This document shows, piece after piece, positions 1 to 9,149 of a stretch of 64,000 bases of DNA. Origin of the DNA: Chryseobacterium sp. E1 (GTDB lineage: Bacteria > Bacteroidota > Bacteroidia > Flavobacteriales > Weeksellaceae); contig CP078104.1 in NCBI GenBank assembly GCA_019203745.1, forward strand, positions 2,144,501 through 2,208,500. Direction: 5' to 3'. The position numbers and the translations under genes are program-made. Within the stretch, counting starts at the first letter, position 1, and each line of letters opens with the position of its first letter. The notes beneath the pieces were generated by a model. That model searched no databases. It was not told where the DNA came from and was given only the letters and a program-made list of their open reading frames with translations.

Positions 1-1
1 A

Positions 2-250
2 ATCTTCAACGATCTGAAATATGATTTCAACTTATTCTACGAAGAAAAAGATGCGATCGGAAAACGTTACAGAAGGCAGGATGCGATCGGTACTCCATAT
101 TGTATTACAGTAGATCACGATTCATTGACGGATCATACGGTAACCATCAGAGACCGAGACACAATGCAGCAGGAAAGAGTTCCTGTTTCAGAACTGAGAA
201 GAATCATCGATGAGAAGACCAACTTCAGAAATCTACTTTCTAAAATATAA
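2..250 (+). CDS. glyS: Glycine--tRNA ligase, C-terminal end (partial)
   Basis: The first 82 codons are the tail of a class II glycyl-tRNA synthetase (single-chain, eukaryote/Bacteroidota type), cut by the window edge. The tail of the anticodon-binding domain is visible: the run [16 protein letters not shown] followed by [11 protein letters not shown], and a terminal ELRRII segment. It charges tRNA-Gly in the cytoplasm. The frame is open from base 2 to the TAA at 248-250, and a strong terminator follows at once, so this is the last gene of its transcript. Confidence 0.9.
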   Translation: MFNDLKYDFNLFYEEKDAIGKRYRRQDAIGTPYCITVDHDSLTDHTVTIRDRDTMQQERVPVSELRRIIDEKTNFRNLLSKI

Positions 251-254
251 TGTA

Positions 255-283
255 AAAGCCCTGAAAATTCAGGGCTTTTTTAT
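255..283 (+). terminator. Rho-independent terminator after glyS
   Basis: An 11-bp inverted repeat (AAAGCCCTGAA / TTCAGGGCTTT) with a 2-base loop is followed by a T run, five bases after the glyS stop. Confidence 0.9.
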
Positions 284-372
284 TTTCACAATACCGCTGG
301 TTATAATTTTTGTCAATAAAAGCAAAAACAACTTATTTAAGCATCATTTTAATTTTTATAACCAAATTATTC

Positions 373-380
373 TAAATTTG
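373..380 (+). promoter_or_regulatory. -7 promoter element of the serine hydrolase gene
   Basis: TAAATTTG matches the Bacteroidota -7 consensus TAnnTTTG and lies 22 bases before the ATG at 403. No clear Shine-Dalgarno is present, as is usual in this phylum. Confidence 0.55.
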
Positions 381-402
381 TCAGATACCGATTCATAAAA
401 CA

Positions 403-1532
403 ATGAGAATATTAAAGTATATGATAGGCGGAGCTGTAGCTGGTGCAGCAGCAGCTTATTTTCTGGGATATGATTATTTATTTAGCGGAATCTCCAAAAC
501 TTACCTTAAAGGAAAGTCGAGTGCTTATATAGATGACGGATATCTTTTCCCCAGTAACCCTATAGCTACCGAAGCTCCCAAATTGTGGGAAGAAGATCCT
601 GATTACAACAAGAAAGAATTACCGAAACATTTAGTTGATGATTTAAAACATTCCCGTACTGCCGCTTTGGTAGTGATCAGAAATGGAAAGATCCTTCATG
701 AGCAGTATTGGGATGGTTATAATCAGCTTTCTCAGACCAATTCTTTTTCCATGGCAAAGGCTGTAACCGTAATGCTGTTAGGAAAAGCTTTGGAAGAAGG
801 AGTTATCTCTTCAATAGATGAAAAGCTTTCAGATTTTTATGCTGAATTTAAAGAAAAGATTTTCGGAGATCATGTTACGCTTAAAAATCTGGCACAAATG
901 GAATCCGGACTGGATTGGGATGAAAATTATAACAATCCGTTTCTGCCCAATGCGAAAGCCTATTATGGAAAAAGTCTTGTAAAGGCTGTGTTCTCAAGGA
1001 AATTTAAAGAAGAGCCGGGAACAAGATTTGAGTACCAAAGCGGTGCCACTCAACTTCTTGGTTTTGCCATAAGAAAGGCTTTGAATCAACCTCTGGCAAG
1101 TTATTTATCAGAAAAATTCTGGGTTCCGCTGGGAATGGAACAGAATGCAAAATGGAGCACGGATGATCATGGAATGGAAAAAACCTACTGTTGTATTCAC
1201 TCCAATGCCCGGGATTTTGCCAAGCTGGGGCAACTGTTTCTGGATAACGGAAAAGCTGGAGATCGGCAAATTTTAAATTCTGATTTTATTGAACAGATGA
1301 GAACTCCCACCGAAAAATCTGAGAATATTTACGGAATGGGTCTTTGGATCAACAATGATAATCCTGTAAAACATTACTATTTTTAGGGCTGCAGGGGCAA
1401 TATATCATCATGGTTCCTGAATTCAATATGGTCATTGTAAAGACCGGCAGTTATTCCAATAATCCTAAAAATGACAGGGGAAGACCGGATCAGGTCAAAT
1501 TCCTGGTCAATGAAATCACCCAATTATTTTAA
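403..1532 (+). CDS. Serine hydrolase, beta-lactamase class C / EstB-like (frameshifted)
   Basis: This is a penicillin-binding-fold serine hydrolase of about 375 residues. An N-terminal hydrophobic anchor (residues 5-25) suggests it is membrane-anchored or exported. The SxxK catalytic motif reads S116-M-A-K119, and a downstream EYQSG segment supplies the tyrosine motif. The reading frame breaks near 1380-1386 after HYYF. It resumes one frame over as GLQGQYIIMVPEFNMVIV, typical of the family C-terminus, and stops at 1530-1532. Family members are esterases, D-amino-acid peptidases or beta-lactamase relatives, and the exact substrate cannot be told. It stands alone behind its own -7 element. Confidence 0.85.
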
Positions 1533-1539
1533 TAGAACT

Positions 1540-2149
1540 ATGGAAAAATATAATATAAAGGTTGATGAATACATCGAGAAGTCTCCGAATTTTGCAAAAC
1601 CGATCCTTGATTATCTCCGGGAAACGATCCATGAGGTCTGTCCTGATGCGGAAGAAGCTATCAAATGGAAGTTTCCTACATTCATGTACAAAGGAAAAAT
1701 ACTCTGCTCAATAACCTCTTTCAAGCACTATTGCAGTCTTGGGTTCTGGCTGCATCAGGAAATGAAAACTTTAAAAGAGATCGAAATTAAAGCTGAAAAA
1801 AAGTTCAATGTTCAGCCTGGGAAAAATCACTAAAATGGAAGATCTTCCTTCAAAACCTCAGCTTAAAAAAGCAATCAAAGAAGCAATGAACCTTACGGAT
1901 ATGGGGGTTACGATGAAGAAAGCTCCCCAACCAAAACAGAGACCGAGATTCCCGGATACTTTCAAACTGCTTTACAGGCGCATCCTAAAGCACTTGTGTT
2001 CTTTGAAAAAGCTTCCCCTCATTCAGAAAGGAGTATATCACATGGATTACAGATGCTAAAACAGAAGCAACAAGAAACAGAAGAATAGAACAGTCTCTGG
2101 AATGGATTGAGGAAGGTAAGGGCCGAAACTGGAAATATGAAAAAAATAA
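1540..2149 (+). CDS. DUF1801 / YdeI-OmpD-associated family protein (frameshifted)
   Basis: This small cytoplasmic protein of about 200 residues starts at ATG 1540, only 7 bases after the serine hydrolase stop, so the two are probably cotranscribed. The N-terminal DUF1801 half holds the segment AIKWKFPTFMYKGKILC. The C-terminal half carries the YdeI/OmpD-associated pattern: ALVFFEKASPS, then EYITWITDAKTEATRNRR, then WIEEGKGRNWKY. At least three frame changes are needed, near 1815, 1945 and 2025. The stop is probably in the A run at 2141-2149. Homologues are annotated as bacteriocin-protection or iron-binding-like proteins, but the biochemistry is not established. Confidence 0.75.
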
Positions 2150-2200
2150 GATTCTACACAAAAAAATAAATCCGGCACAGCATCTTACCAAAGTCTGTTT

Positions 2201-3471
2201 TTATTTCGCATCATAAGTACGTACCACTCCGTCCTGTATATTTTCAAGCTGCCCTTCCCATTTGGAGACCGCTGAAGTTGCCAATGCATTTCCCAATACA
2301 TTGGTCATACTTCTTCCCATATCACAAAAATGATCGATAGGAAGAATCAGGGCGATTCCTTCAGGTGGAATGCCAAACATGGAACAGGTTGCAACAATAA
2401 TAACCAAAGAGGCCCTCGGAACTCCGGCAATTCCTTTTGAGGTAAGCATCAGAACCAAAAGCATGGTGATCTGCTGCCCGACGGTCATTTCGATTCCGTA
2501 GATCTGGGCAATAAAGATTGAAGCAAAGGTCATATACATCATACTTCCATCCAGATTGAATGAATATCCCAAAGGCAAAATAAAAGAAACCACTCTGCTG
2601 TTACATCCGAATTTTTCCAGCTCTTCTACCAGTTTTGGAAATACCGCTTCTGAACTGGTTGTGGAAAAAGCAATCAGTAATGGTTCTTTAATTCTTTTTA
2701 ACAGCTCGAAAAGGCGGTTCCCAGAATAAAATATCCCACTAACAGAAGAATCAGCCAAAGAACAGCTATAGCAAAGAAAAAGTCTCTTAAATAAACGGCA
2801 TATACCTTGAAGATCTCAAATCCGTTTGTAGCTACCACTGCTGCAATTGCACCCAGCACTCCCAGTGGGGCAAACCACATGATATACGCAACCATTTTAA
2901 GGATTCCATGAGCAATGATATCAAAAAGCTTGACCACCGGCTTTGAATATTCTTCACCTAAATTAGCCAGTGCTACTCCAAACATAATGGAAAAAACAAC
3001 GATCTGAAGCACTTCATTGGTAACAAATGCTTCAAACAGGCTTTTGGGAATTATATGTTTTACAAAGTCTTCCATAGAAAAACTTTTACTGCTTTTCAGA
3101 AGATCATCTGCTGTTGTAACTTCCTGAATAGGTAATTTGGTCACATATCCCGGTTCAAGCCAGTTAACAAGTATCAATCCAATAAAAAGAGAAATCAGAG
3201 AGGCAGTAATAAACCAAAGCATTGCTTTTGTTCCTACCCTTCCTATCATTTTGATATCACTTATTTTCGCAATTCCTACTACAAGAGTGGTAAATACCAA
3301 TGGCGCAATAATCATCTGTACCAATCTGATAAAAACGGTCCCGAGTAATTTTATGTTTTTAGAAAATGGTTCTATACTTTCGGGATACTTCAAATGAATC
3401 AGTCCTCCCATGAACACTCCCAGAATAAGTGCAATAATAATAGCAATAAAAAGTTTATTTTGTCCTTTCAT
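2201..3471 (-). CDS. Dicarboxylate/amino acid:cation symporter (DAACS; GltP/DctA type), frameshifted
   Basis: This inner-membrane symporter of about 422 residues takes up dicarboxylates or acidic amino acids with Na+ or H+. Its N-terminal helices are followed by the family signature LVQMIIAPLVFTTLV. Re-entrant loop HP1 reads AFSTTSSEAVFP, TM7 includes GYSFNLDGSMMYM, and HP2 includes TSKGIAGVPRAS. One frameshift near 2710-2755 separates the N-terminal 250 residues from the C-terminal 170. It is divergent from a DcaP-like porin across a 400-bp region that holds 10-bp-spaced direct repeats. Dicarboxylates are the likely substrates by this context, but glutamate or aspartate remain possible. Confidence 0.88.
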
Positions 3472-3875
3472 ACATATAGTTTAATTTTTAAATATATGAA
3501 GCGCCACCTATTCCAACTTCACTGATCATGCGTATTGCAAGATATCGACAAGAATTGACATGTATCAACAGTTTTCGACAGAAAACCAGACTCTCAATTC
3601 TACCCACACATACTCTTTTAAATCAATTATGACACTTTTTGATACTTTCCGACATCTTCCAATATCATTTTTTATTAAAACTATACAATAACTTCGCAGG
3701 AATTTTTAACCCAATCATTTACGCTGTCATTCATCAACATCCCGGACACAAGTTCTTCACCATCATTTAGATCAATTAATGCATATCTGCTAAATGAAAA
3801 CGGAAGATTTCAATATAAAAACACAAAACATATGGTTCAGAATATAGCTGGCTATCAATTCTAAAAATACATTAC
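3472..3875. other. Divergent intergenic region between symporter and porin
   Basis: No gene was seen in these 404 bases. The region must hold the promoters of both flanking genes. Its main structure is a short array of direct repeats at 3543-3580. A similar octamer, TTCCGACA, lies at 3647-3654. Confidence 0.6.
3543..3580 (+). repeat. Four direct octamer repeats at exactly 10-bp spacing, possible operator
   Basis: TATCGACA (3543), AATTGACA (3553), TATCAACA (3563) and TTTCGACA (3573) start exactly ten bases apart and share the ending ACA. A helical-turn period between divergent genes suggests a cooperative regulator, for example an OmpR-type response regulator. That is inference from the geometry. 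Confidence 0.5.
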
Positions 3876-5053
3876 ATGATGAAAAAAATATTTATAAAGA
3901 TCATAAGTTCCACGATCTTTATCTTAACTTCTATTGACGTTTCAGGGCAGCTCTCTCTTCTGACTCTCAAGCCTGAAGACCAAATTGAACGGGAGGTTTA
4001 TATAAAAGGATTTATTCAGGCTGATTTTATGACAAGCTTCCAGAATATGAGATCAAAAGATGGCTTTTCTGCCTATTCAATAGAAATCCCGCAGACAAAT
4101 GCTATAAGCAGTAACTTTAGTGTAAGACAAACCACATTCGGAATTGGATTTAAACAGAAAAATTCTCAAAATGACCAAACCCTTTCTGTTTATACTGAAA
4201 TAGATTTTGCCGGGCCCAACAATACAACAGCCCCAAGATTCAGGCATGGATATATACAATGGAAAAGATGGCTTGCAGGACAGTCATGGAGCAACTTTTC
4301 CGATATTGAGATGCTTCCTATGATCTTTGATTTTATGCCTCCTGACGGATTATTACTTACCAGAAGACTGCAACTGCGTTATACAGTTCCGGTTTCAAAA
4401 AAGGGAACCTGTCTTTCTCATTAGAAGACCCCAACACTCCAAGCATCAGACTTCCTTCCGATTCATTAGGCTGGCATAAACAATCTATTATACCTACTTT
4501 TTCAGTTCTCTACCGATATGGAAATGAAAAAGCTACATAAAAGCCGGAGCTGTTATTTCGCCCATGAGCTATAATATGAAACATACACTTCAGGAGGAAT
4601 ATAAAACGAAAACTACTGCAGGCTGGGGAGCAATGATCTCCGGAAAAATACGCACTGATACAAAAATGCCTTCAGCCTTCAAACGTCTTTTGGAAAAGGT
4701 TACTCAACCTATAATACGAATTTAGGGAAGAAGGCTATGATGCAATTCCTAATGTTTACAACAAAAATATATTGGAAACATTAAACCTTTTCAATATAGT
4801 TGGAGTCTATGAACATTGGTGGGCATCCCGGTGGAGTTCTATACTTTTTTTTCAGCTACTCGAATATCGGTTATCAGGACTTCATTCCGAAGGATATGAC
4901 TAAAAGCTTCCATAATATTTCAGGCAATATTATTTTCCATCCTTATAAAAAGTAAGGCTCGGAATAGAGGGTAATTATGGGCGAAGGCAAAACTTTAGAA
5001 GTGAAAAGGCTGAGGGGTGGAGAGTTCAGGCTTCTACCAAAGTATACTTTTAA
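3876..5053 (+). CDS. DcaP-like trimeric outer-membrane porin (multiply frameshifted)
   Basis: This outer-membrane beta-barrel of about 390 residues begins with a signal peptide (MMKKIFIKIISS...ending near SGQ). Family-specific segments are the SNFSVRQTTFGIGF strand, FRHGYIQWKRWLAGQSWSNF, and DFMPPDGLLLTRRLQLRYT. After the A run near 4400 the frame changes, continuing as GNLSFSLEDPNTPSIR. Further breaks lie near 4540, 4670, 4725, 4850 and 4955. The last strand reads VQASTKYTF, a normal barrel end with aromatic C-terminus, if one T is restored before 5051. DcaP proteins in Acinetobacter pass dicarboxylates, which fits the divergent symporter. The many breaks may be sequencing errors or real decay. 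Confidence 0.75.
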
Positions 5054-5088
5054 AGTTTGGAGCGGGTATTGTTTAAAGATGTTCCTAT

Positions 5089-6360
5089 TTAATGGAATCT
5101 GAAATTAGCTTCCGGCAAGGTATTATTTTTCAGGAAAGCCTCATACTCAGGAGATAACCGGGCCCGGCCAAAGGTGTTTTCGCCGCTCATACTTCCAAGG
5201 CGGACTTTATCTTTACCATATTTCCGGTTCATCGCATCCATTGCTTTCATCACAGGGAGGTGCTGGTTTTGTATGTCTTCTTCGAAAAGACTGATCTGTC
5301 TCTGATCTTCCGGAACAAAGTCATTGACCATCACTCCTGCCCTTTTATAATGAAATCCTTCCTTATAAACAGCTTCAAAAAGCTCATTCACCACTCTTCC
5401 TATTAATATGGATGAATTGGTAGGATTAGGCAGGATCTGCGTTACGGCGTTTCTATATTCAGGAAGATCTTTTCTGAAGCGGTTGGTCTGTACAAAAACG
5501 GTGATCATTTTACAGCAGGTATTTTGTTTTCGCAGCCTTTCCGAACAATACATTCCGAAGGTTTCCACCCGCTCCCGGACTTCCTCTTTTTAGTCAGCAT
5601 CTGCATAAAGCTTCTGGTCACGGCAATAGATTTTTTTGGGAGAGGGAGTATCCAGTTCAAGCTGACGGATTCCTTTAAGCTCATTGATCATTCTTACCCC
5701 GTGAATTCCCATGATTTTCCGTACCCACATTTCAGGCTTCTGAAGGAGATCCCAGGCTTTGTACACTCCACTGTCATGCATTTTCGCAGCCAGTCTTCTT
5801 CCGATTCCCCATATATCGCCTATAGGGAGCCATTTCAATGCCTTCTCAATTTTTTCAGGAGTATCCAGAATATACACCCCATTGAACTTCTCCGGAAATT
5901 CTTTTACAATTCTGTTGGCTACTTTACATAAGGTCTTGGTGGGGGCTATTCCTATACTTACAGGAATATTTTCTTTCTCCCTGATCTCTTCTTTGATCCT
6001 GACGCAATATTCATTAATATCAATATACTTAAAGCCCGTCAGATCCAGAAAAAGCTCATCAATACTGTATACCTCATGATCAAGAACGTAGGATCTTGCA
6101 ATATTGATAACCTGCTGACTTTTATAATTATAGAGCTCAAATTTGGCAGAAAAGCTTTTTACATCATGCTTTTGAAAGAGCTCCTTATATTTAAAAGCAG
6201 GGGCAGCCATAGGAATTCCCAGATCTTTTGCTTCTTTGCTCCGGGATACAACACATCCATCGTTGTTGGAGAGCACCACAACGGGTTTGCCTTCAAGGGA
6301 AGAATCTAAAGTTCTTTCGCAGGAAACAAAAAAATTATTGCAATCTACCAGCGCATACAT
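5089..6360 (-). CDS. umuC: Y-family DNA polymerase V catalytic subunit UmuC (frameshifted)
   Basis: This is an error-prone translesion polymerase of about 420 residues. It starts MYALVDCNNFFVSCER with the metal-binding aspartate, has the NNDGCVVSRS fingers segment and the catalytic YSIDELFLDLTG motif. GIGRRLAAKM forms the helix-hairpin-helix, and a UmuC-type C-terminal domain (VMVNDFVPEDQRQISLF) follows. A single frameshift near 5593-5600 splits the little-finger region. No umuD lies next to it in this window, although the two usually form an operon. The first of six shared accessory promoter elements sits 120 bases upstream. Confidence 0.9.
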
Positions 6361-6385
6361 AGCAATTGTACAATGAATATTTCTA

Positions 6386-6393
6386 CAAAATTA
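6386..6393 (-). promoter_or_regulatory. -7 promoter element for umuC
   Basis: On the minus strand this reads TAATTTTG, matching TAnnTTTG, 25 bases before the umuC ATG. Confidence 0.45.
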
Positions 6394-6479
6394 TTGTTTT
6401 TGAAGAATAAAATAATGTTTTTGAAAAGAATTAACATTACAATTAACACATTGAAAAACAAATAACTATTTTTTTAAAC

Positions 6480-6513
6480 ACGACACGTTTTGTCGCATTA
6501 AGGTTATAATTTG
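6480..6513 (+). promoter_or_regulatory. Shared accessory promoter element, copy A
   Basis: The core ACGACACGTTTTGTCG at 6480-6495 is followed by TGTC-N12-TA spacing to TAATTTG at 6507-6513. The CGACA/TGTCG arms form a perfect inverted repeat around CGTTT. The 16-base core and the next eight bases are identical to copy E in front of the WYL regulator. No ORF begins between here and copy B. It may serve the M15 gene as a distal promoter, or act on umuC from the other strand. Confidence 0.6.
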
Positions 6514-6655
6514 CCCTGAAAAAATTGATTTCTCAAATCGTCCTTAAACGTTATTTTCCCAGATATTTATAACTTTTTTTTAAATTAAGAATTCAATTTT
6601 CCGATATTTTTTGGATCAAATCTTTTATAATAGGTTTTATAATTTCACTTAAAAT

Positions 6656-6690
6656 ACGTCAAGTTTCGTCGCTTTCCCATCATACTTTTG
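6656..6690 (+). promoter_or_regulatory. Shared accessory promoter element, copy B (M15 peptidase)
   Basis: ACGTCAAGTTTCGTCG at 6656-6671 is followed, at the same spacing as the other copies, by TACTTTTG (TAnnTTTG) at 6683-6690, 20 bases before the M15 peptidase ATG. Confidence 0.7.
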
Positions 6691-6709
6691 TTTTATAACA
6701 GTTAAAATT

Positions 6710-7209
6710 ATGGATAAAGTAACATCAGAACGAATTCAGAATCTTCACCCGCTGGTAAGGGATGAAGTGAAGCAGATTATTAAGGAATGTGACAGGGCAC
6801 TTACAGGAAAAGCAAAGGTAAGAATCACTCAGGGGCTCAGATCTTTTGAGGAGCAGGAAAAACTCTATGCTATCGGAAGGCTGACCGACGGTAAAAAAGT
6901 GACTAATGCCAAGGCAGGGCAAAGTATTCACAACTACGGTCTTGCTGTAGATATCTGCCTGATGATTGACGGAAAAACAGCAAGCTGGGGCACGGCAAAA
7001 GATTGGGACAATGACCAGGTTGCCGACTGGTACGAATGTGTAAAAATCTTCGCAAAGCATGGCTGGGACTGGGGCGGAAACTGGAAAACATTCAAGGACC
7101 TTCCTCATTTTGAAAAGAAAAGCATTCCATCCCAAAAAGAATTATAAAAACCAGCTGGAGAACGCTTATAAAAATGCCGAGAGACAAAGAAGGATATGTT
7201 ATATTATAG
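6710..7209 (+). CDS. M15-family peptidase, endolysin-like (frameshifted near the end)
   Basis: This zinc D,D- or L-Ala-D-Glu peptidase of about 166 residues cuts peptidoglycan stem peptides. Zinc-site motifs are SIHNYGLAVDI (His, Asp) and the C-terminal LPHFE (His), preceded by RITQGLRSFEEQ. There is no signal peptide or membrane anchor, as in phage endolysins. The frame breaks in the A-rich stretch at about 7111-7122. The other frame continues KHSIPKRIIKTSWRTL, which restores the usual SWRTL ending, and stops at 7207-7209 after EGYVIL. Copy B of the shared promoter lies directly upstream. No holin or other lysis gene is adjacent. Confidence 0.85.
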
Positions 7210-7305
7210 CGTTCATATTTTACTCTTAAACAAATCATTAGACACACATTAAGGGTCTCATTTTCTTTCCGATTTTTTTAATTTTTTCATGAAAATTTAA
7301 ATAAT

Positions 7306-7340
7306 ACGTCAAGTTCTGTCGCTTCTGCGGCCTACCTTTG
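7306..7340 (+). promoter_or_regulatory. Shared accessory promoter element, copy C (patatin)
   Basis: ACGTCAAGTTCTGTCG at 7306-7321 is followed by TACCTTTG at 7333-7340, with TGTC-N12-TA spacing as in the other copies. It lies about 127 bases before the patatin ATG, leaving a long leader that ends in an A-rich stretch. Confidence 0.7.
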
Positions 7341-7467
7341 GTTTATAAGAAAAGCACCAAAACAACTATAAAATAAGCTGAAACCAATAGCCATTTCCCG
7401 GAAATCTATTGGTTTTACTTATCTAAAGTTGCCAGGTATTCTTAAAAAAAAAAAGTAAAAATATCAC

Positions 7468-8504
7468 ATGAAAAAAACAACCATTCTTTCTTTGGACGGG
7501 GGTGGAATAAGAGGGATTATTACCTGCATTATTCTACGCTACATAGAAGAACAGCTTCAGTATTATGACAAGCAGACTGCCAAACTCGGAGATTATTTTG
7601 ATCTGGTAGCAGGCAGCAGCACAGGAGGTCTGATTGCGTCTATTATTCTATGCCCTGATGAAGCCCGAAAAGCAAAGTATTCTATCCAGAAAGGACTAGA
7701 ACTCTATGCTGAAAAGGGCGGCGATATTTTCCAGGTTTCCTTTTGGGAAAAACTGGTGAATCCGTTTGGATTATTGAATGAAAGAATTTCCCAGGAGGCT
7801 CTTCAAAAAAACTTAAATGACTTTTTGGGAATTTAGAACTAAAAGAACTGATAAAACCCTGTTTAATAACCAGCTATGATATTGAAAACCGGAGAGCAAA
7901 ACTTTTCAATTCATGGGAAGCCAACCTCAGCACTGATAATTTTTATGTAAAGGATGTCTGCAGGGCAACTTCAGCAGCGCCTACCTATTTCAGCCCGGTA
8001 CAGATCAAATCGATGTACGGACAGATCTTCAGCCTGATTGACGGTGGAATGTTTGCCAATAACCCAGCACTTTGTGCTTATGCAGAAGCCCGGAAGATAC
8101 CCTTTGCAGAGGTTCTGAAAAATCATCAGAAAGCCAACCATCCCGGAGTAAATGATATGATTATTGTTTCTATAGGAACAGGCGTTGAAGCCAGACCTTA
8201 CGCTTTCAGAAAACTGGAAAAAGCAGGAAAAATAGGCTGGGTAAATCCTATTATTGATATCCTGATGTCTGCCAATGCCGAAACTGTAGATTATCAGCTT
8301 TGTCAGATGTTTCAGACACTGGGGACAAGAAATCAGAAAAACTATTACCGCCTGAACCCATCATTGAAAAATGCATCACCTGCAATGGATAACGTAAAAC
8401 GCTCCAATATTGAAAACCTGATCCAGGCCGGGCTGAGCTATATTGATGATAACAGAGAAACACTGAACCAGATTGTTCAGAAACTCATCAAAAATAAGAT
8501 ATAA
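7468..8504 (+). CDS. Patatin-like phospholipase (frameshifted)
   Basis: This is a soluble patatin-fold lipid acyl hydrolase of about 345 residues, with no signal peptide. The oxyanion loop is D10-G-G-G-I-R-G, the nucleophile elbow is G49-S-S-T-G (Ser51), and the catalytic aspartate lies in LIDGGMFANNP. Fold and length match cytosolic patatins such as CapV, the CBASS phospholipase effector, but also many housekeeping patatins. No nucleotide cyclase gene is nearby, so a CBASS role is not supported. The frame changes at about 7832-7838, and translation continues LKELIKPCLITSYDIENRRA. It shares its promoter element with its neighbours. Confidence 0.87.
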
Positions 8505-8581
8505 GCTTTTTACCTTATAAAGGCTTTGTATAAGCTTAAAAGCTTATATTGAAAAAAAAAAAATAAAAATATTTTTTTAAC

Positions 8582-8616
8582 ACGTCAAGTTCTGTCGTTT
8601 CACGCTCCTACTTTTG
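8582..8616 (+). promoter_or_regulatory. Shared accessory promoter element, copy D (acidic ORF)
   Basis: ACGTCAAGTTCTGTCG at 8582-8597 (identical to copy C) is followed by TACTTTTG at 8609-8616, 50 bases before the TTG start of the small acidic ORF. Confidence 0.7.
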
Positions 8617-8665
8617 GAATATCAAAAAGACACAGAATAATAATCAATAAAAACTTTTAAACCTA

Positions 8666-8896
8666 TTGAATTCAACATTCTCCTGTGCTGAACAGCCTGA
8701 AATATGTTCAAAACAGAATCAACAAAGCAGAGAAATATCTGATCACAACACAGACAGTATCTCTGGTGAAGAACTCTATACTATAGAATGGAGCGACATT
8801 GAAAATGCTGAGATGGACTATGAAAACTATCTCAATGACATTGAAAACTTCTTCAGAGAAGATTTTGAGGATGACATTCTTGAAAAAGATGCATAA
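8666..8896 (+). CDS. Small, strongly acidic hypothetical protein
   Basis: This 76-residue reading frame has only a TTG start at 8666. It lies 50 bases behind promoter copy D, which supports it being expressed. The N-terminal third is polar and holds two cysteines. The C-terminal half is very rich in Asp and Glu (for example EDFEDDILEKDA), with aromatic residues at regular places (NYLNDIENFF). No family is recognised. A highly acidic small protein could mimic DNA or bind a basic partner, but this is speculation. The lack of an ATG keeps confidence moderate. Confidence 0.5.
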   Translation: MNSTFSCAEQPEICSKQNQQSREISDHNTDSISGEELYTIEWSDIENAEMDYENYLNDIENFFREDFEDDILEKDA

Positions 8897-8919
8897 TAAC
8901 ATAAAACTGTAAACACAAA

Positions 8920-8949
8920 AAGTTCTGATGCTGTCCAATATTACTTTTG
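8920..8949 (+). promoter_or_regulatory. Shared accessory promoter element, copy F (LRR gene), degenerate
   Basis: AAGTTCTGATG at 8920-8930 followed by TACTTTTG at 8942-8949 keeps the exact distance between AAGTTCTG and TA seen in copies C and D. The TGTCG half is changed to TGATG and the ACGTC arm is lost. It lies about 200 bases before the LRR gene. Confidence 0.5.
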
Positions 8950-9149
8950 CAACCAAATTATAATATACATACAGTAATCTCATTTAAACATTTCTCAATT
9001 CCTTTGAATCACCATTCACAAAATGTTGGACAGCCGGAACTGTGTTTAAAAAAACAAACGGGAATCACTAAAAACTAATAACCATTTTAAACCAAGGCTG
9101 AAGAAGCTGCCTTATAAAAGCTTTATTTATTAATCAAATTACACTTTTT

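Noticed and set aside
5089..6360. A complete umuDC operon
   Set aside because: No umuD-like frame was found upstream or downstream of umuC in either strand.
7468..8504. A CBASS operon
   Set aside because: There is a CapV-like patatin and a WYL regulator but no CD-NTase or ancillary Cap gene.
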